Of a DNA stretch of 64,000 nt, positions 21,003-32,754 are shown one piece after another; the first letter of the stretch is position 1; every line of letters begins with the position of its first letter. A program made the position numbers and the translations under genes. Origin of the DNA: Laburnicola sp. R22_1 (Eukaryota > Ascomycota > Dothideomycetes > Pleosporales > Didymosphaeriaceae); NCBI GenBank assembly GCA_014281115.1, contig JACONQ010000009.1, positions 2,294,001 through 2,358,000 on the forward strand. Direction: 5' to 3'. Under the pieces are notes generated by a model. The model made no database searches and was not told where the DNA came from. It was given only the letters and a program-made list of their open reading frames with translations.

Positions 21003-23127
21003 CCATGGGTGCGGGGTCAATGCGCGCCGAGCCTCAATGCGCGCTCAACACGAAAACACCTCAAGCTTCAACACCACCTATCGCTACCAATATGGGGTCA
21101 ATTGAGGCTGCGCTTGAAGCGATACAATCGCAAGAACCTGGAGACTCTATCAACTATACAAAAATCGCGAAGGAGCATAGCGTTGTACGCTCTACGCTCA
21201 CCCGGAGACACCAAGCTGTAACGCAGTCGCGTACAGCTAAGGGAATCAACCAACGAAAACTTCGCCCTCAACAGGAGCAGGAGCTTATACGCTATATTAA
21301 AAAACTCACTCAGCAAGGCCTACTACCTACACAGCAAATAATCCAGAACTTTGCAGCCTATATAGCCAAAACAAGCGTTAGCATATACTAGGTTGATTAG
21401 TTCGTTAAGCAACACAGCATTAATCTAGTTTTAAGATAGACAGCTAGAATGGACAGCAATCGTCACAAAGCCGACTTAGAGACAAAGTACAGCCTATATT
21501 TTAACCTACTACAGCAGAAAATTAGCCAATACGATATCGAGCCTCAGCACACGTACAATATGGACGAAAAAGGCATCCTACTAGGCATTACTACTCGCTT
21601 AAAGCGGATCTTTAGTAGGCAGCTGTACGGGAGCAAGGAGGTGAGGCAGGCTATTCAGGATGGTAGCCGTGAGTGGATTTCGCTCCTAGCCTGCATATGC
21701 GCCGACGGATCGGCTCTAGATCCAGCCCTTATCTATTAGGCTGCCTCAGGTAGCCTACAATTAAGCTGGGTTACAGAAATTAACCCTTAGGAACACTCAG
21801 CCTTTATCACCTTATCGCCTTCTGGCTAGACAAATAACAAGATAGGCCTTGCGTGGCTTAAGCAGGTGTTCGATCGCTGTACTAAGGAGAAAGCTGGACG
21901 CTCCTACCGACTACTTATCCTTAACAGCCATAGATCCTACCTTACTATGGATTTTATCAATTACTGTAACTGGAATAGGATACTCCTAGCTATATTTCCG
22001 CCTTATTTGACGCATACGCTACAGCCGCTTAATGTTGTTATGTTTAAGCCTCTCTCCACTACCTACTTAGCTAAGCTCTTAGCCTTTCTACACAGGTGCT
22101 AGGGACTATCGTCAATCGCAAAAAGAGACTTCTTTAGCCTATTCTAGAGGGCTTGGGGTAGCTCGTTTAGGAAGCCATTGATTATTAAGGCCTTTGAGGC
22201 TACTAGCATATCACCACTCAACCTAGAGGTTATACTTAAGAGATTTACTAAGACCAGCCTACCTAAGCGGGAATTAAGAGAAAGCTCAACCTCAGTACTT
22301 AGCGCGTCTGACTGGAGGAAAATCGACCGGCTCCTAAAGGCTGCAGTAGATATAGGGAATAGTAATAAGGCAAAGAAGCTAAGCCGAACAGTGCACTTAA
22401 TTGCCGTACAAAAACAGCTACTACAGCATGAAAATGAGGGACTAAGAGCAGCACTAGGCAATAAGAAGAGGCGTAGGAAGCGTGGCAAGCCTTTGCTGGA
22501 TAACCAGCCTACTAAGTACTTAGGGGGTGCTGTTTTCTGGTCCCTAAGGAAGGTGCAGGAGGCACGTGATCGTCTACAGCAAAAAGAGGCTGAGGCAGAG
22601 CAGCTAGTACTCTAAAAAACTAAGGCAGCTAAGGCTTAGAGGGCTAGCTAGTAGCTGAAGGCTAGACTACTCCAAGAGAAGCGCGTTGCGAGGGCTAAGG
22701 CTTAGGCAGCTTGAGCGAAGGCAAAGGCGGATTAGGCAGCTAAGCGAGCCCAGAAGCAGCAGGCTCGCAGGGCTTAGCAACACTATAAGAATTGTATAAA
22801 AATAGCTAAGAAAGGTAGCAAAAAGGCATTAAGGCTACCTAAGCAGGGCATAAGGGAAAAAAAGCTTATTAATAAGGCTATAGATGCTGCTGAGGCCTTA
22901 GGTGCTACATCACAGCCTCTACAGCCTCAGTTGCGCTGGGGCCGGAATATTAGAACTCTGAGTAGATTTTTATAGCTATAATTAATTATTAAGATTTATA
23001 GACCTTATCACCAGAAATTCTTATAATAATAGCAATTGTAGGGAGCTCTGCAGCTTCAAGTTTAGCTGAGCTGGTTTGGTGTTGAGCGCGCATTGAGGCT
23101 CGGCGCGCATTGACCCCGCACCCATGG
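21003..23127 (+). mobile_element. complete pogo-type DNA transposon, 2125 bp, TA target
   Basis: The ends are perfect inverted repeats of about 49 bp: CCATGGGTGCGGGGTCAATG... at 21003-21051 and its reverse complement at 23079-23127. TA dinucleotides flank both sides (21001-21002 and 23128-23129), the expected target duplication. The element carries one transposase frame broken by stops. The TIRs are GC-rich and unmutated while the interior shows moderate CpA>TpA change. It is related to the element at the left edge of the window. Confidence 0.9.
21092..22975 (+). pseudogene. pogo-family transposase pseudogene, one frame with nonsense codons only
   Basis: One frame spans 628 codons with no frameshift; only stop codons break it. 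Those I checked are nearly all TAG (for example 21389, 21398, 21437, 21737, 21788, 21827, 22100), with one TAA and one TGA near the C-terminus. They replace Gln (CAG) or Trp (TGG), as expected from CpA>TpA on either strand. Domains: a helix-turn-helix region (YTKIAKEHSVVRSTLTRRH, residues about 30-55), a Tc5/CENP-B-like domain, then DDE_1 with YNMDEKGILLGI near residue 155 and the LLILNSHRSYL block near 275. A Lys/Arg/Glu/Ala-rich C-terminal tail follows. The catalytic core is otherwise readable. It cannot act autonomously unless stops are suppressed. Confidence 0.9.
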
Positions 23128-24585
23128 TATCGCCGCAACGGCCGCTATTGATCGGAACACCATTCTTCTTATAGCAGCTCGCGATGCAGATCTGTAGTAG
23201 TACTCGGAACGGCGTCGGCGTTTTCTTGTATCCCGGCCCCCATCCCTGCCTCAAATTCCAAGGTTTCCATCTCGCAAGCGGCAATATACACCACCTGAGG
23301 CCCTGTTTGGTTCTAGTAACAGAACAGGCGTCAGTTTTGTCAAACTAACGCTAAGTAAGCGGCTAAGGGTACAGGGGGGAAATTAGCGGCGTCTTAGCTA
23401 ATAGGGCGTTATATAGAAGCGCTTATTTAGCTACTAAAAAATTAGTTTTAAAATATAGCTTTATTAGCTGTTAGGCTATATATCTTCTAAAACTTTGCCT
23501 TTATTAATTTTAACTTACTATCTTAATAAATTTTTACCTTATTATTTTATTAATTTTACTATTTTATAAAGTTATATTTTAAATAACGCCTTACTATAAA
23601 TAGCTCTCTTACATTTTAATATTAATACTTAGATTGTTAATATTATTAATACTATTACTATTATAGGCCTTATAGAAAAGCTTAATATATAATATGCCTA
23701 TATTATAGCTACTAACACTATTTTTAGGCTCTATATAGTCTTTAAGCCTTTTACTATCACTAGGTCCTAGTAAATCTATATTAAAGGTTAAAAGATTAAT
23801 ATAGGATATATAAAAGCTAAAGGTGTTATTAATTATACTTAAGTATTAATCTAATAAAAGTAATAAGGCTAATAATAATTAGAAGCTGTAGGCGTAGTAG
23901 TATATTTTAAAGAAGGTCTAGAAGGCGTTTAATAACCCTACTATAAGTCTTTAATAAGTTAAAAGTAGAGTAGATAGTTATAAAAAGAATTAGAAAGTCT
24001 AGTAAGAGCTTATATAGTAGTCTAGATTTTTAGTTAATAATAGCGTTATTACTACTAATAGCTAGGTACTTAAGAACTATTTTAATATCTATAAAAAGGC
24101 TTATAAATTTTAGTATAAGGCTTTTAACTTTGCTAATTTATATAAGAATCTTTTTTAGGGCTACTTAGCAATATATAAGGACGCAACTAGTCTTAAGAAC
24201 CTATTTAATAGCTTATAATTCTAGCTAATAGAATTAATTAAGACTAATAAGAAGAGCTTATTTATAGGCTTTAGTAATAGTAAAGAGATCTTAGATAATA
24301 AGGCGTTAGGCTACTATAAATATTTAGGTATAAAGTTAACTTTTAGGCTTTCTAAAAGTACTTAAAAAGGTTAATAGTAAAGGAGTGTATAAGTTAGTAA
24401 CTTAATAACTTATTAGACTAAATTAGAGACTTTATTATAGTAGTAATAACTAAAATTATTAGTAAAAGGCTATTATAAGCTTTATAAGCAACTACTTAGT
24501 TTTATCTAATTAATTAAAGTTTCTTATTCTTAATAATTTTAAGAATAATTTTAACACTAAAGTCTTTATAAATATAAAGCTCCAT

Positions 24586-24758
24586 GTTTTTTTTTGCGAC
24601 TAAGGGGTTTCTAATAAAATTATTATAATAATAGTAGTTATCCCTCCTACTATTATTAACACAGAAAAGCATTTTAAGGTAGTGTTAATAAAAAGAGGTT
24701 AGTGCGTTACAAGCGAGCTAAGCGAGCTTAGCGGGCTTAGCGGGCTTAACGCGCTCAC
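24586..24758 (-). mobile_element. short poly(A) retroposon with 12-bp target duplication
   Basis: A 173-bp segment is flanked by a perfect 12-bp direct repeat, ATAAAGCTCCAT (24574-24585 and 24759-24770). On the minus strand it ends in a run of nine A, so it looks like a non-LTR retroposon: a SINE or a 5'-truncated LINE. Its minus-strand 5' end contains five 9-bp tandem units. It is less TA-rich than its surroundings. I see no clear tRNA-type A and B boxes, so its class is open. Confidence 0.5.
24712..24756. repeat. 9-bp tandem repeat (AGCGRGCTT)5
   Basis: Five adjacent 9-bp units, AGCGAGCTA, AGCGAGCTT, AGCGGGCTT, AGCGGGCTT and AACGCGCTC, form the head of the putative retroposon. Confidence 0.8.
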
Positions 24759-25719
24759 ATAAAGCTCCATAGTAAGTAAAAAGTATAGGTAAAAAGTAGG
24801 ATTAATTCTCTTATAAATTAAGAGGCGTATATTAATTTAAAAAGTAGTATAGAGTTATTGGAATTGGTAGGTAAGAGTAAGTTAAAGTAGTAAGTAAATA
24901 TAAAAGTTTAACTCTATACTAAGGCTTATAATAGTAGGCTATATGCGCAAAAATTTTTTTTTTTACCTTTTAGGTATTATCCTAAGTTTAACTCTAGGTA
25001 TATTTTATAGAATTTATATTCTTAAAAACTTAAAATTACCTAGTAAAATCTAGTCTTTTAAGAATTAGATTCCTATTTATAGTAAATTATAGTAAAATTT
25101 AGAATAATAGTAGAGGGCCCTACTAGTATATTTTATAACTTTTAATATTAACTTTCTACTTATTAACTTTACTACCTTTCTACTTAACTATTAATTCTTT
25201 ACTATTACTTTTACTACTCTATATAATGCCTATATACTTACTATTAGCTAATTCCTTTTTTGTTTATGCTAACCTCTAGTGTAGTAATATTATTGCTATT
25301 TTCTACCCTATAATACTTTATTTTAAGCTTCTTTCTATTATATAGCTTTGTAAGATTTCTTAGATCCTTTTTAATCTTATATACCTTATTAATTAGATTA
25401 TATACGCCTATAAAGTCGTATATAAGTTTAATCTAAGTTATAATTTTAAACTTATATATTTAGTTAAAAATATGCTAATATCTTTTAAAAACTCTAAAAG
25501 TACGCTTAATAATATTATATAAACTTAAGTAGTAATAATTAAATAACTCTTTTATATTTTATACCTTTCTTCTAATCTAATAGATCTCTTATAAATAGTA
25601 TTGCACGCCTCTATATAGTATTAATAAAAGGCTACTATTAATATATTCTTTATTAGCTATAAAGTACTTGCCTAAAGGGGCCCTAAAGCCTTTATCTAAA
25701 GCGCTTTTTAACACCCTAT

Positions 25720-25908
25720 TGTAAGGCCTCCTTATCGCTTAACTAGCCTAATGGGGCCTTATGCCTTCTTTAGGCCTAGTAGAGGTTTAGATAAAAAAAC
25801 CCTTACTTTAGATAAGAGTGGGTAGCGATTTGTCTTATTACTACTTACCTCCTAATATTATTCTATTTTGCCTTATTAAATATTAGACGTTTTAGTAGCG
25901 CCCTTATA
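25720..25908 (+). repeat. 5' LTR of the chromovirus
   Basis: It begins TGTAAGG and ends CCTTATA (originally CCTTACA). The sequence CTCCTTATCGCTTAACTAGC and following match the 3' LTR at 32755. Confidence 0.92.
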
Positions 25909-25999
25909 TTTAAATCGCTCTCTTATAAGTAGTAGTAGAATTCTTACTACTATAATAGCAATATATAAATCTAGTAGACGCCTTGCCTCTGCAAGCTAG

Positions 26000-28900
26000 G
26001 AGCTAGATAGCCTATCTAGAAATACTTGGTAGTAAGCTAGTGCTGTTAGGCAGGTAGGAGAATAAGTAGAAGAACTTAGGGAGGCTACCTAATAAGAAAT
26101 TAATAATAGCCCTAAGGGTTTGTAAGCCCCTTAGGAGGAGCTAAATATAATAGAAGCTAATAGAAGAATAGCTTATTTTGCAGAACTGTAAAACTAGGCG
26201 CATAAAAATAGAAATAATAAAAATACAATATAATAAGAATATTTAATAATAATATAAAGCTAGCGATATAGCGGCTCTTAATAAGCTTACTAGTACTCTG
26301 CGTGTGGCCACTATAGCCTTATTATTCCTAGTAGCTGCTAAACAAAGTACCTTGCTATAACTACCCCTACTATATATCTATAACTATAAGAGCTATTGCA
26401 ATTATAACTAATAGAAATAGAATTATAAGTTTTATTTTTTATAAGCACCTTCTCGCTTTATTATAGAAGATTGTAAGGTTACCTTTAGTAGATAGTATTT
26501 ATCTAAGAACCTTTAAAGTTAATTTAAGTTATATTCTAATTAATAATAATAAACAGACTCTAAATAGACTCCTAGCTAGTAGACATTAATAGAATAAATA
26601 CTTAATGCCCTAGGCACTCTATTAAAACGCTAGTAGACGGCGTTTAAGGCAATAAAGAACTACCACTAAAGGGTAGGTTAGTCTCTAATAGACTTACTTA
26701 ACCACCTTCTCTCTTTATAAGATAAAATTAAGGAGCAGAATAAGTATTATAGGGTAGCTAAATTTATAGCTTTTATAGCTATTAAATTACGTAGAGAAGT
26801 TCTATATTATCTACCTTTTTAAAGGAAAACCCTTATAAAGGTAAAAAAGATTATTAATTGCCTTTACTAAAAGGAAGGGTAGTCTACTAAGAGTAAAGGC
26901 AAGTCTAAAGACTTATTAAAGAGGCCTAAGTTAATAACACCCCTTACTAAGTTAGCTAGGCTAGCTAAATATAGCAAAAAGAAGCATAAGGACTATAAAT
27001 AGTCTACCTTAATATAGAAGAAAAAGAATAAAAATAATCTAAAGATTACTTACTAAAACTATAGTAAGAGAGGCTATATCTCCCCTAATTGCAAGAAGGA
27101 GAGAAATTTAAACCTATCTTTCTATCCTAAGGATGTATTAGAGTCTATAAAAAAGGCAAGGGCTAGTAAAACTAAACTCTATCCTATTAGCCGCAATTAC
27201 TAAGTATAAGGAGAATAAGTAGCTTAAAAAGCTCTATAATATACTTTACATAAAGAGGCTAACTATAATAATAGTATAGGCTATAGTAGGAGATTTAGGC
27301 TTTGTTAAGGCACTAGTTAATAGTGGCGCTAAACTTAACGTAATCTCTACTCGCTTTGCAAAGGAGAGAGATCTAATAGTAATACTCTTACTAGACTTTA
27401 TAGCAAAGGCGGCAAATAGTACGAATAATGCTATATATAGATTTGTAGTTGCCAAAGTACACCTAGTAAATACTAAAGGTTATAGAAAGACCTACTAGGT
27501 TCTATTTATAGTAGTAGACCTAAGGAAGTATAAAATATACTTAGGATTACTATAGATTGCTATATATAATCTAAAACTTAACTTTTATATAAGTTAATTG
27601 TTATTCTAAGAAAAGTTAGGGCAAAATGCGCCTAACTACGCCAAAGTGGCTCTTAAAGACGCAGAACAGTTTAGTTTAATAATATTAAACTTAACTGCAG
27701 AATTATACGCGTGTTATATTAGCTATATAGGTAATAAAATATTTATAATTTTAGTAGAGGCTATAATACTATAGGTATACTAAGAGTTCGCTAATATAGC
27801 AAATAGTAATTAATTAGAGGTGCTTATAGAACACTTTACAACTAACCTAAGTATTAATCTTCTCTCTAGAAAATAACTACTCTATTAGTCTCTCTATAAC
27901 TTATTTAAGAGCGAGCTAAGTATCTTATATAAGTATATTGTAAATTACTTGTAAAGAGACTAGATATAATATTTAAGGTTACTAGCTAGAGCACTAATCC
28001 TATTTATAAAGAAAAAGAATAATATGTTAAGGCTATACGTAGATTATTATAGCCTTAATAAAATTACTATTAAGAATTATTATGCATTACTCTTAATTGC
28101 TAATTCCTTAGAAAGATTAGCAGAAGCGAAGTTCTTTACTAAGCTTAATATCTAAGAGATATATTATAGAATAAGAATTAAGAAAGATAATAAATAGAAG
28201 ACAGCTTTTTATACAAAGTACAGATACTTTAAGTACTTAGTAATACTATTTAGTTTAACTAATACTCTAGTATAATTCTAGAAGTATATTAATAAAGTCC
28301 TAGTAAGACTAATTAATATAACGTGTATTATCTATTTAGATAATATACTTATCTTCTCTAATATAGAAGAGAAATATAAACAATATATAAAAGAAGTTCT
28401 CTAAAGGCTATATAAGGCTAAACTATATATTAAACTTAGTAAGTGTAAGTTTTATTAGGAAGTAACAGAGTACCTAGACTATATTATTAGCTAAAAAGAA
28501 GTTAGGATATATAAAGACTATATAAAAATAATTATAAAGTAGCTACTTTCTAAGATAGTGCATAATATTAGAATGTTTGTTAGTTTTATAAATTATTACT
28601 AGATATTTATTATAGGGTTTTTAAGAGTGGCTCTACCCCTTACTAAACTTACTTAGAAGGAGTCTAGTGCTGCCTAGGGCGGGCAAGCTTAAAGAAGGAA
28701 GGAAAGCCAATCCTTACACCTAAATATATAGGCAAGAGTAGCTTTTAAAGAGTTAAAGGCTATATTTATAGTAGTGCCTATATTTGTGTACTTTAAGTCT
28801 AATAGAGAGATAAGACTTAAGGTAGATGCCTTAGATAGCGCAATATCTAGCATATTAAGCCAGAATGTGCCTAAATGTTAAATGGGCTCTACAGCTAGCT

Positions 28901-31110
28901 GATTGAACAGAATGGTTACACATTTAATTAGTAAGAGAGAGGGTTGTACGGTGTACACAGCGTACGGAGGATAGGTAGAGTGAGGCAAATAGATCTGGTT
29001 GTTACTTGCTTGTCTTTCTAGAGAGGGTGCGAATGGAAAGGAGAAGATCCTTCGGCGCACGGGCATCACGTGATTCCCACGTGATGCCATCGTGCGGCAA
29101 TATTGAAACCTCAACACCCTTAGGTGCCCTTGTCCATACGGTGTACGGACACTAAATCTAATAGAACCCTATAATAGCAATCTATTAGTTGCTTTTTATA
29201 AAAGCTAGATAGCATACAACTTTAATATAATATATATAATAAGAAATTGCTAGCTATTAATAGAAGTATTAAATATTAGCAACACCACCTATTAAGTATT
29301 CTATTTACTATTCTTATAGATTACAATAACTTATAATAGTTTATAGACATAAAGAAATTAAACTACTAGTAGGTTAGAATTTATAAGAGGCTAATAGAGT
29401 ATAATTTTATTATTATCTACTAGCTAGGGAAGGAAAACCTAGCAAATAGACTATTAAGACGCCCTAACTATATAAGCAAGGCGCAACACCTAGTAGAGAA
29501 AGGAAACAGGGCTTATATAGAGCCTTTAGGAACAATAATAAGCAGGAATACTTTTAATAAACTAACTACTTAATTAATTAGTACAATTATAAGGTCCTAG
29601 TAAGCGGCACCCTAGGGACAAAGGCGGCTAAGGAGGCGCGAATCTAAGAAAGCAATTGCAAAAGAGCTAATATTATTAATAGATAGTAGCTCTAAATCTA
29701 ACTTAGAGACTATGAATAAAGTTAAGGCTCTAGAAACATCTTAGCCCTAATAGTTAGATAAAGAGTTATTAGAAGAAGGCGTAATAGAGCAAAATAAAAT
29801 TAAAGTACTTATCATAAGTGCAGAGAAGACAAAGGCCCTCTAGACATGCTATAATAGCCCTATAGGTGGGCATTTTAGGGCAAAGAAAATATTAGAGAAG
29901 TTAAGGAGGCATTTCTAATAGAAAGGAATATAACGCAAAGTTAAGAACTACTATTAAGACTATTTAAAGTGTAGAATATCTATTATACCTTAATACTAAC
30001 TATATAGTTTTTTAAATCCTTTACCTATGCTAAATAGTCCTTAGGAGAACATTACCTTAGATTTTATTATAGACTTACCCTTTAGCTAAATACTTAGCCA
30101 AGTCTACAATGCTGTTCTAGTAATAGTAGACTATCTAACAAAGATAGCTTATTATATACCTGCTAGGGCAGATTAGGACGCGAAGGACTTAGCAAAAGTC
30201 TAGATTTAGGATATTGTTAGGTTATATAGCACTCCTAAAACAATCTTATTAGACAGAGGTCTAATAATAAACTTTTACTATTAGGACTCTTTTTATTATT
30301 ACCTTAATACTATAAGGGTATTATTATTAGCCTATTATCTATAAATAGACAGGCAAACTAAAAGGCAAAATTAGACGCTTAAGTAGTATCTTTAGTATTT
30401 TTGCTGCCTAAAATAGGATAACTAGGCAAGATAGTTACTAATTACGAAATTTGCGTATAATAATAGTGTAAACGCAGTAACTAGAATAACTCTTTTTTAC
30501 GCATACTATAGAGCAGATTCTTATACGCTAGAATAGTCTAGAATGCTGCTTAGCGACGAAGAATCGCCACTAGACACGTTAATTATAGTAAGAGTTATTG
30601 CACTATAGGCTTAATATAGAATAAAGATCATAGCGGCGAATAAGTACTAGAAGAAGTACGCTAATAAGAAGAGGAAGCACCTTAGTCTTAAACTAGGAGA
30701 TTAAGTGTTTATATCTACTAGATATCTAAACTTTACTTAACCTAAGCGCAAACTTAATTAGAAGTTTATTAGACTAGATATAGTTAAGTACCCTATAGGA
30801 AAAGAAGCCTATAGAGTTAACATTCTAGGATTAAACATATACCTAGTCTTCTATATATTATTATTAAAGCTATATAAATAAAGGGGAGCTATTAAGTCTT
30901 AAGTAGGTCCTATTATAGACACCCTACGCATATTTAGCAATAATATATACTATGTAGAGAAAGTACTAGAGAGTAGGCAGTTATTAGTTAGAACCTAGGA
31001 ATACCTTATTAAATGGAAGAGTTACCTAGAAGAAGAAAATTTATAGAAGCTAGGTACTAATCTAAGTACTAACGCTATTAAAGAGTTTTAGAAAAGAAAA
31101 AAATTCTAGG
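26000..31110 (+). pseudogene. chromovirus gag-pol remnant
   Basis: The polyprotein can be followed only as segments between many TAA/TAG codons. A gag zinc knuckle remnant at 27053-27100 reads Y-x-x-Y-x4-GYISPNC, with Cys and His changed to Tyr. The protease active site at 27311-27330 reads ALVNSGA instead of the usual D-S/T-G. In the reverse transcriptase at 28325-28360, IIYLDNILIFS has the YxDD box changed to YLDN. The RNase H region near 28790-29250 is split by a solo LTR. The integrase core lies at about 30050-30360 (LDFIIDLP, later TILLDRG). The chromodomain at 30951-31095 reads VEKVLESRQ...YLIKWKSY. Each catalytic loss fits G>A at TpG, the opposite-strand product of CpA RIP. The element is dead. 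Confidence 0.88.
28876..29151. repeat. solo LTR, 276 bp, target duplication CTAAA, inside the chromovirus
   Basis: It begins TGTTAAATGGG and ends GTACGGACA, with a perfect 5-bp direct repeat CTAAA on both sides (28871-28875 and 29152-29156). It interrupts the RNase H region of the RIPped chromovirus. Its CA/TG content is normal, so it arrived after RIP or escaped it. It holds a perfect 11-bp hairpin at 29062-29088 (GGCATCACGTG, loop ATTCC, CACGTGATGCC). The open frame inside it on the minus strand is not credible as a gene. Confidence 0.85.
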
Positions 31111-32754
31111 ATAATATTAAAGAGGCTCTTGTTTAGGTTAAACAACTATAGAAGGGGATAAAGAAAGAAAAGAACCTTCTTAGAAAATTTTTTTTTATAA
31201 ATAAGAGGTTAAACTTACGTTAACTATATAGTTAGAGAACTACTATAGAAAGTACACTTACTACCTTTACCTATTTTTTTCCTATAGAGGATTTTTTTAC
31301 TATAATTATAAAGGTATTTAATAGCATAAGGTGTTGTAAAGGCAATATAAACTTAGAAAAATTATAGTATTTCTAGGGGTTAGTTAAAAAGGATTATAAA
31401 GGACTATAAGAGTATATTACACTTTACTTAGAGCTAAAAGAAGAGAATATTCTAAGAACCTAGGTTTAAGATATTTTAGGGCGTCGCCACCCGCTAGAAG
31501 GCGCTATTTAAGTCCTAATAGACTTTTATATTATAGGGAGCCGTTACTCCTAAAGACACTAAGGTATAATAGCCCTAGAGGTCTCCCTTATACACACATA
31601 TTGGCCTAAGGCCCCTAAAGGGGCTAAAAGTACTACTAAGAAGCTAGAAAGGTACTATCTATAATTAAGACCATAAGTAGAGCTCTTACTATTACTCTAG
31701 TACTCTTAATAATATGTAAGCCTATATTTATTCTATAATTACGTTAGTATATGATATAATAGGATAAAAAGCGAAATTATAGACTTTATTGCGTTTAGGT
31801 GTTCTACCCTTATAAGTAGCGCGGTTAATTGCCTTTTTATAATAATATTGCTTTATCTTGCGCTCTATATTAGTCTAAGCACGCTTCTTAGTAAAGTAAT
31901 TGGTAAATCTATAGATATTACTGCTATTATAGACGCATAGATTCTAAGCGTAGGGCTTAAATAAGCTAAGAAGTAATTAGTTAATAGAAAGTACTATAAG
32001 GATAACTATACCTACTTAATATAGTTTATAAGCCTTTTAGCGGCCTTATAGACGCGTTCCTTATTCTTATTAGAATTACTACTATGGAGGATAACCTAAG
32101 TAGTTATAAGGTAGTTAAGCTTAGCGTTAAAGTTAATAGGGTACTATATTATCTTAGTTAGCAGCATAATAGCGCCTAATAAGGGCATATATTATTTTAA
32201 GATAATGTTTATTTCAAATTAAGTAATCTTTATACCTAGATAGCTAGACTCTATTAATCTAGATTAATAGGACAAACTTTATATCTAGGAAATAATAAGT
32301 GTGCAAAAGATTCCCTTTATAGATAAGTTTAACGCAATAAATATAAGAATTAGCGCTAGTAGGTTAGTTATAAGCTAACTCTGCCCGCTGTATAGTAAGC
32401 GTCTTCTTAAGGGCTATTTTACTATAGAGAGGGACATTAGAATATATTAGAATAATAAAAGCAGGATAGTATATACTAAATTAACTAGTTAAGGCGTAAG
32501 GAGTAAGAGTAGTGCAAAGGTAGGCGAAAACTAAAATAACTGCGCTAAGCCTTGCTTAATAGCACCTTTGGCTCCTAAACTAGTTAGGTATCCTAGAGTA
32601 CCTTAATAGCGTAATAACGCCTAATATAATAATAATTATTACTATGCAGTTATAAGACTAGCGATTATTTACTTTTTAAGTAAAGATAGCAGAATATTAT
32701 ATATTTTAATCTCCTAGAGCAATCTAGATTAGGTTAATCCTAGAAGGGGGATAC
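31111..32754 (+). other. unexplained 1.6-kb 3' region of the chromovirus
   Basis: Between the end of the chromodomain and the polypurine tract lie about 1.64 kb of RIP-mutated sequence. The frame that encodes the chromodomain continues with only TAA/TAG stops and a single TGA, but stop density (about 7% of codons) is not clearly below what such AT-rich DNA would give. It could be an extra 3' ORF, a long non-coding region or another decayed insertion. Confidence 0.4.

Larger units (their letters stand above)
23130..25719. other. heavily RIP-mutated AT-rich block, family not recognisable
   Basis: The first 150 bp are normal composition, then from about 23300 the sequence becomes TA-rich and nearly devoid of CA and TG; 23941-24120 contains neither dinucleotide at all. 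CG and GC survive. The block probably holds one or more ancient transposons (GGCCCTGTTTGGTTC at 23301 resembles a hAT-type end), but all frames are riddled with TAA/TAG and I cannot identify a family. A small poly(A) retroposon lies at 24586-24758. Confidence 0.6.

Noticed and set aside
21092..22975. TAG-rich transposase frame as evidence for a reassigned amber codon
   Set aside because: Host genes in the window end normally and contain no internal TAG, and the TAG positions fit CAG or TGG mutated by CpA>TpA. RIP explains them without recoding.
28878..29117. 79-codon minus-strand frame inside the chromovirus
   Set aside because: It lies wholly within the solo LTR defined by TG/CA ends and CTAAA duplications and has no coding character.
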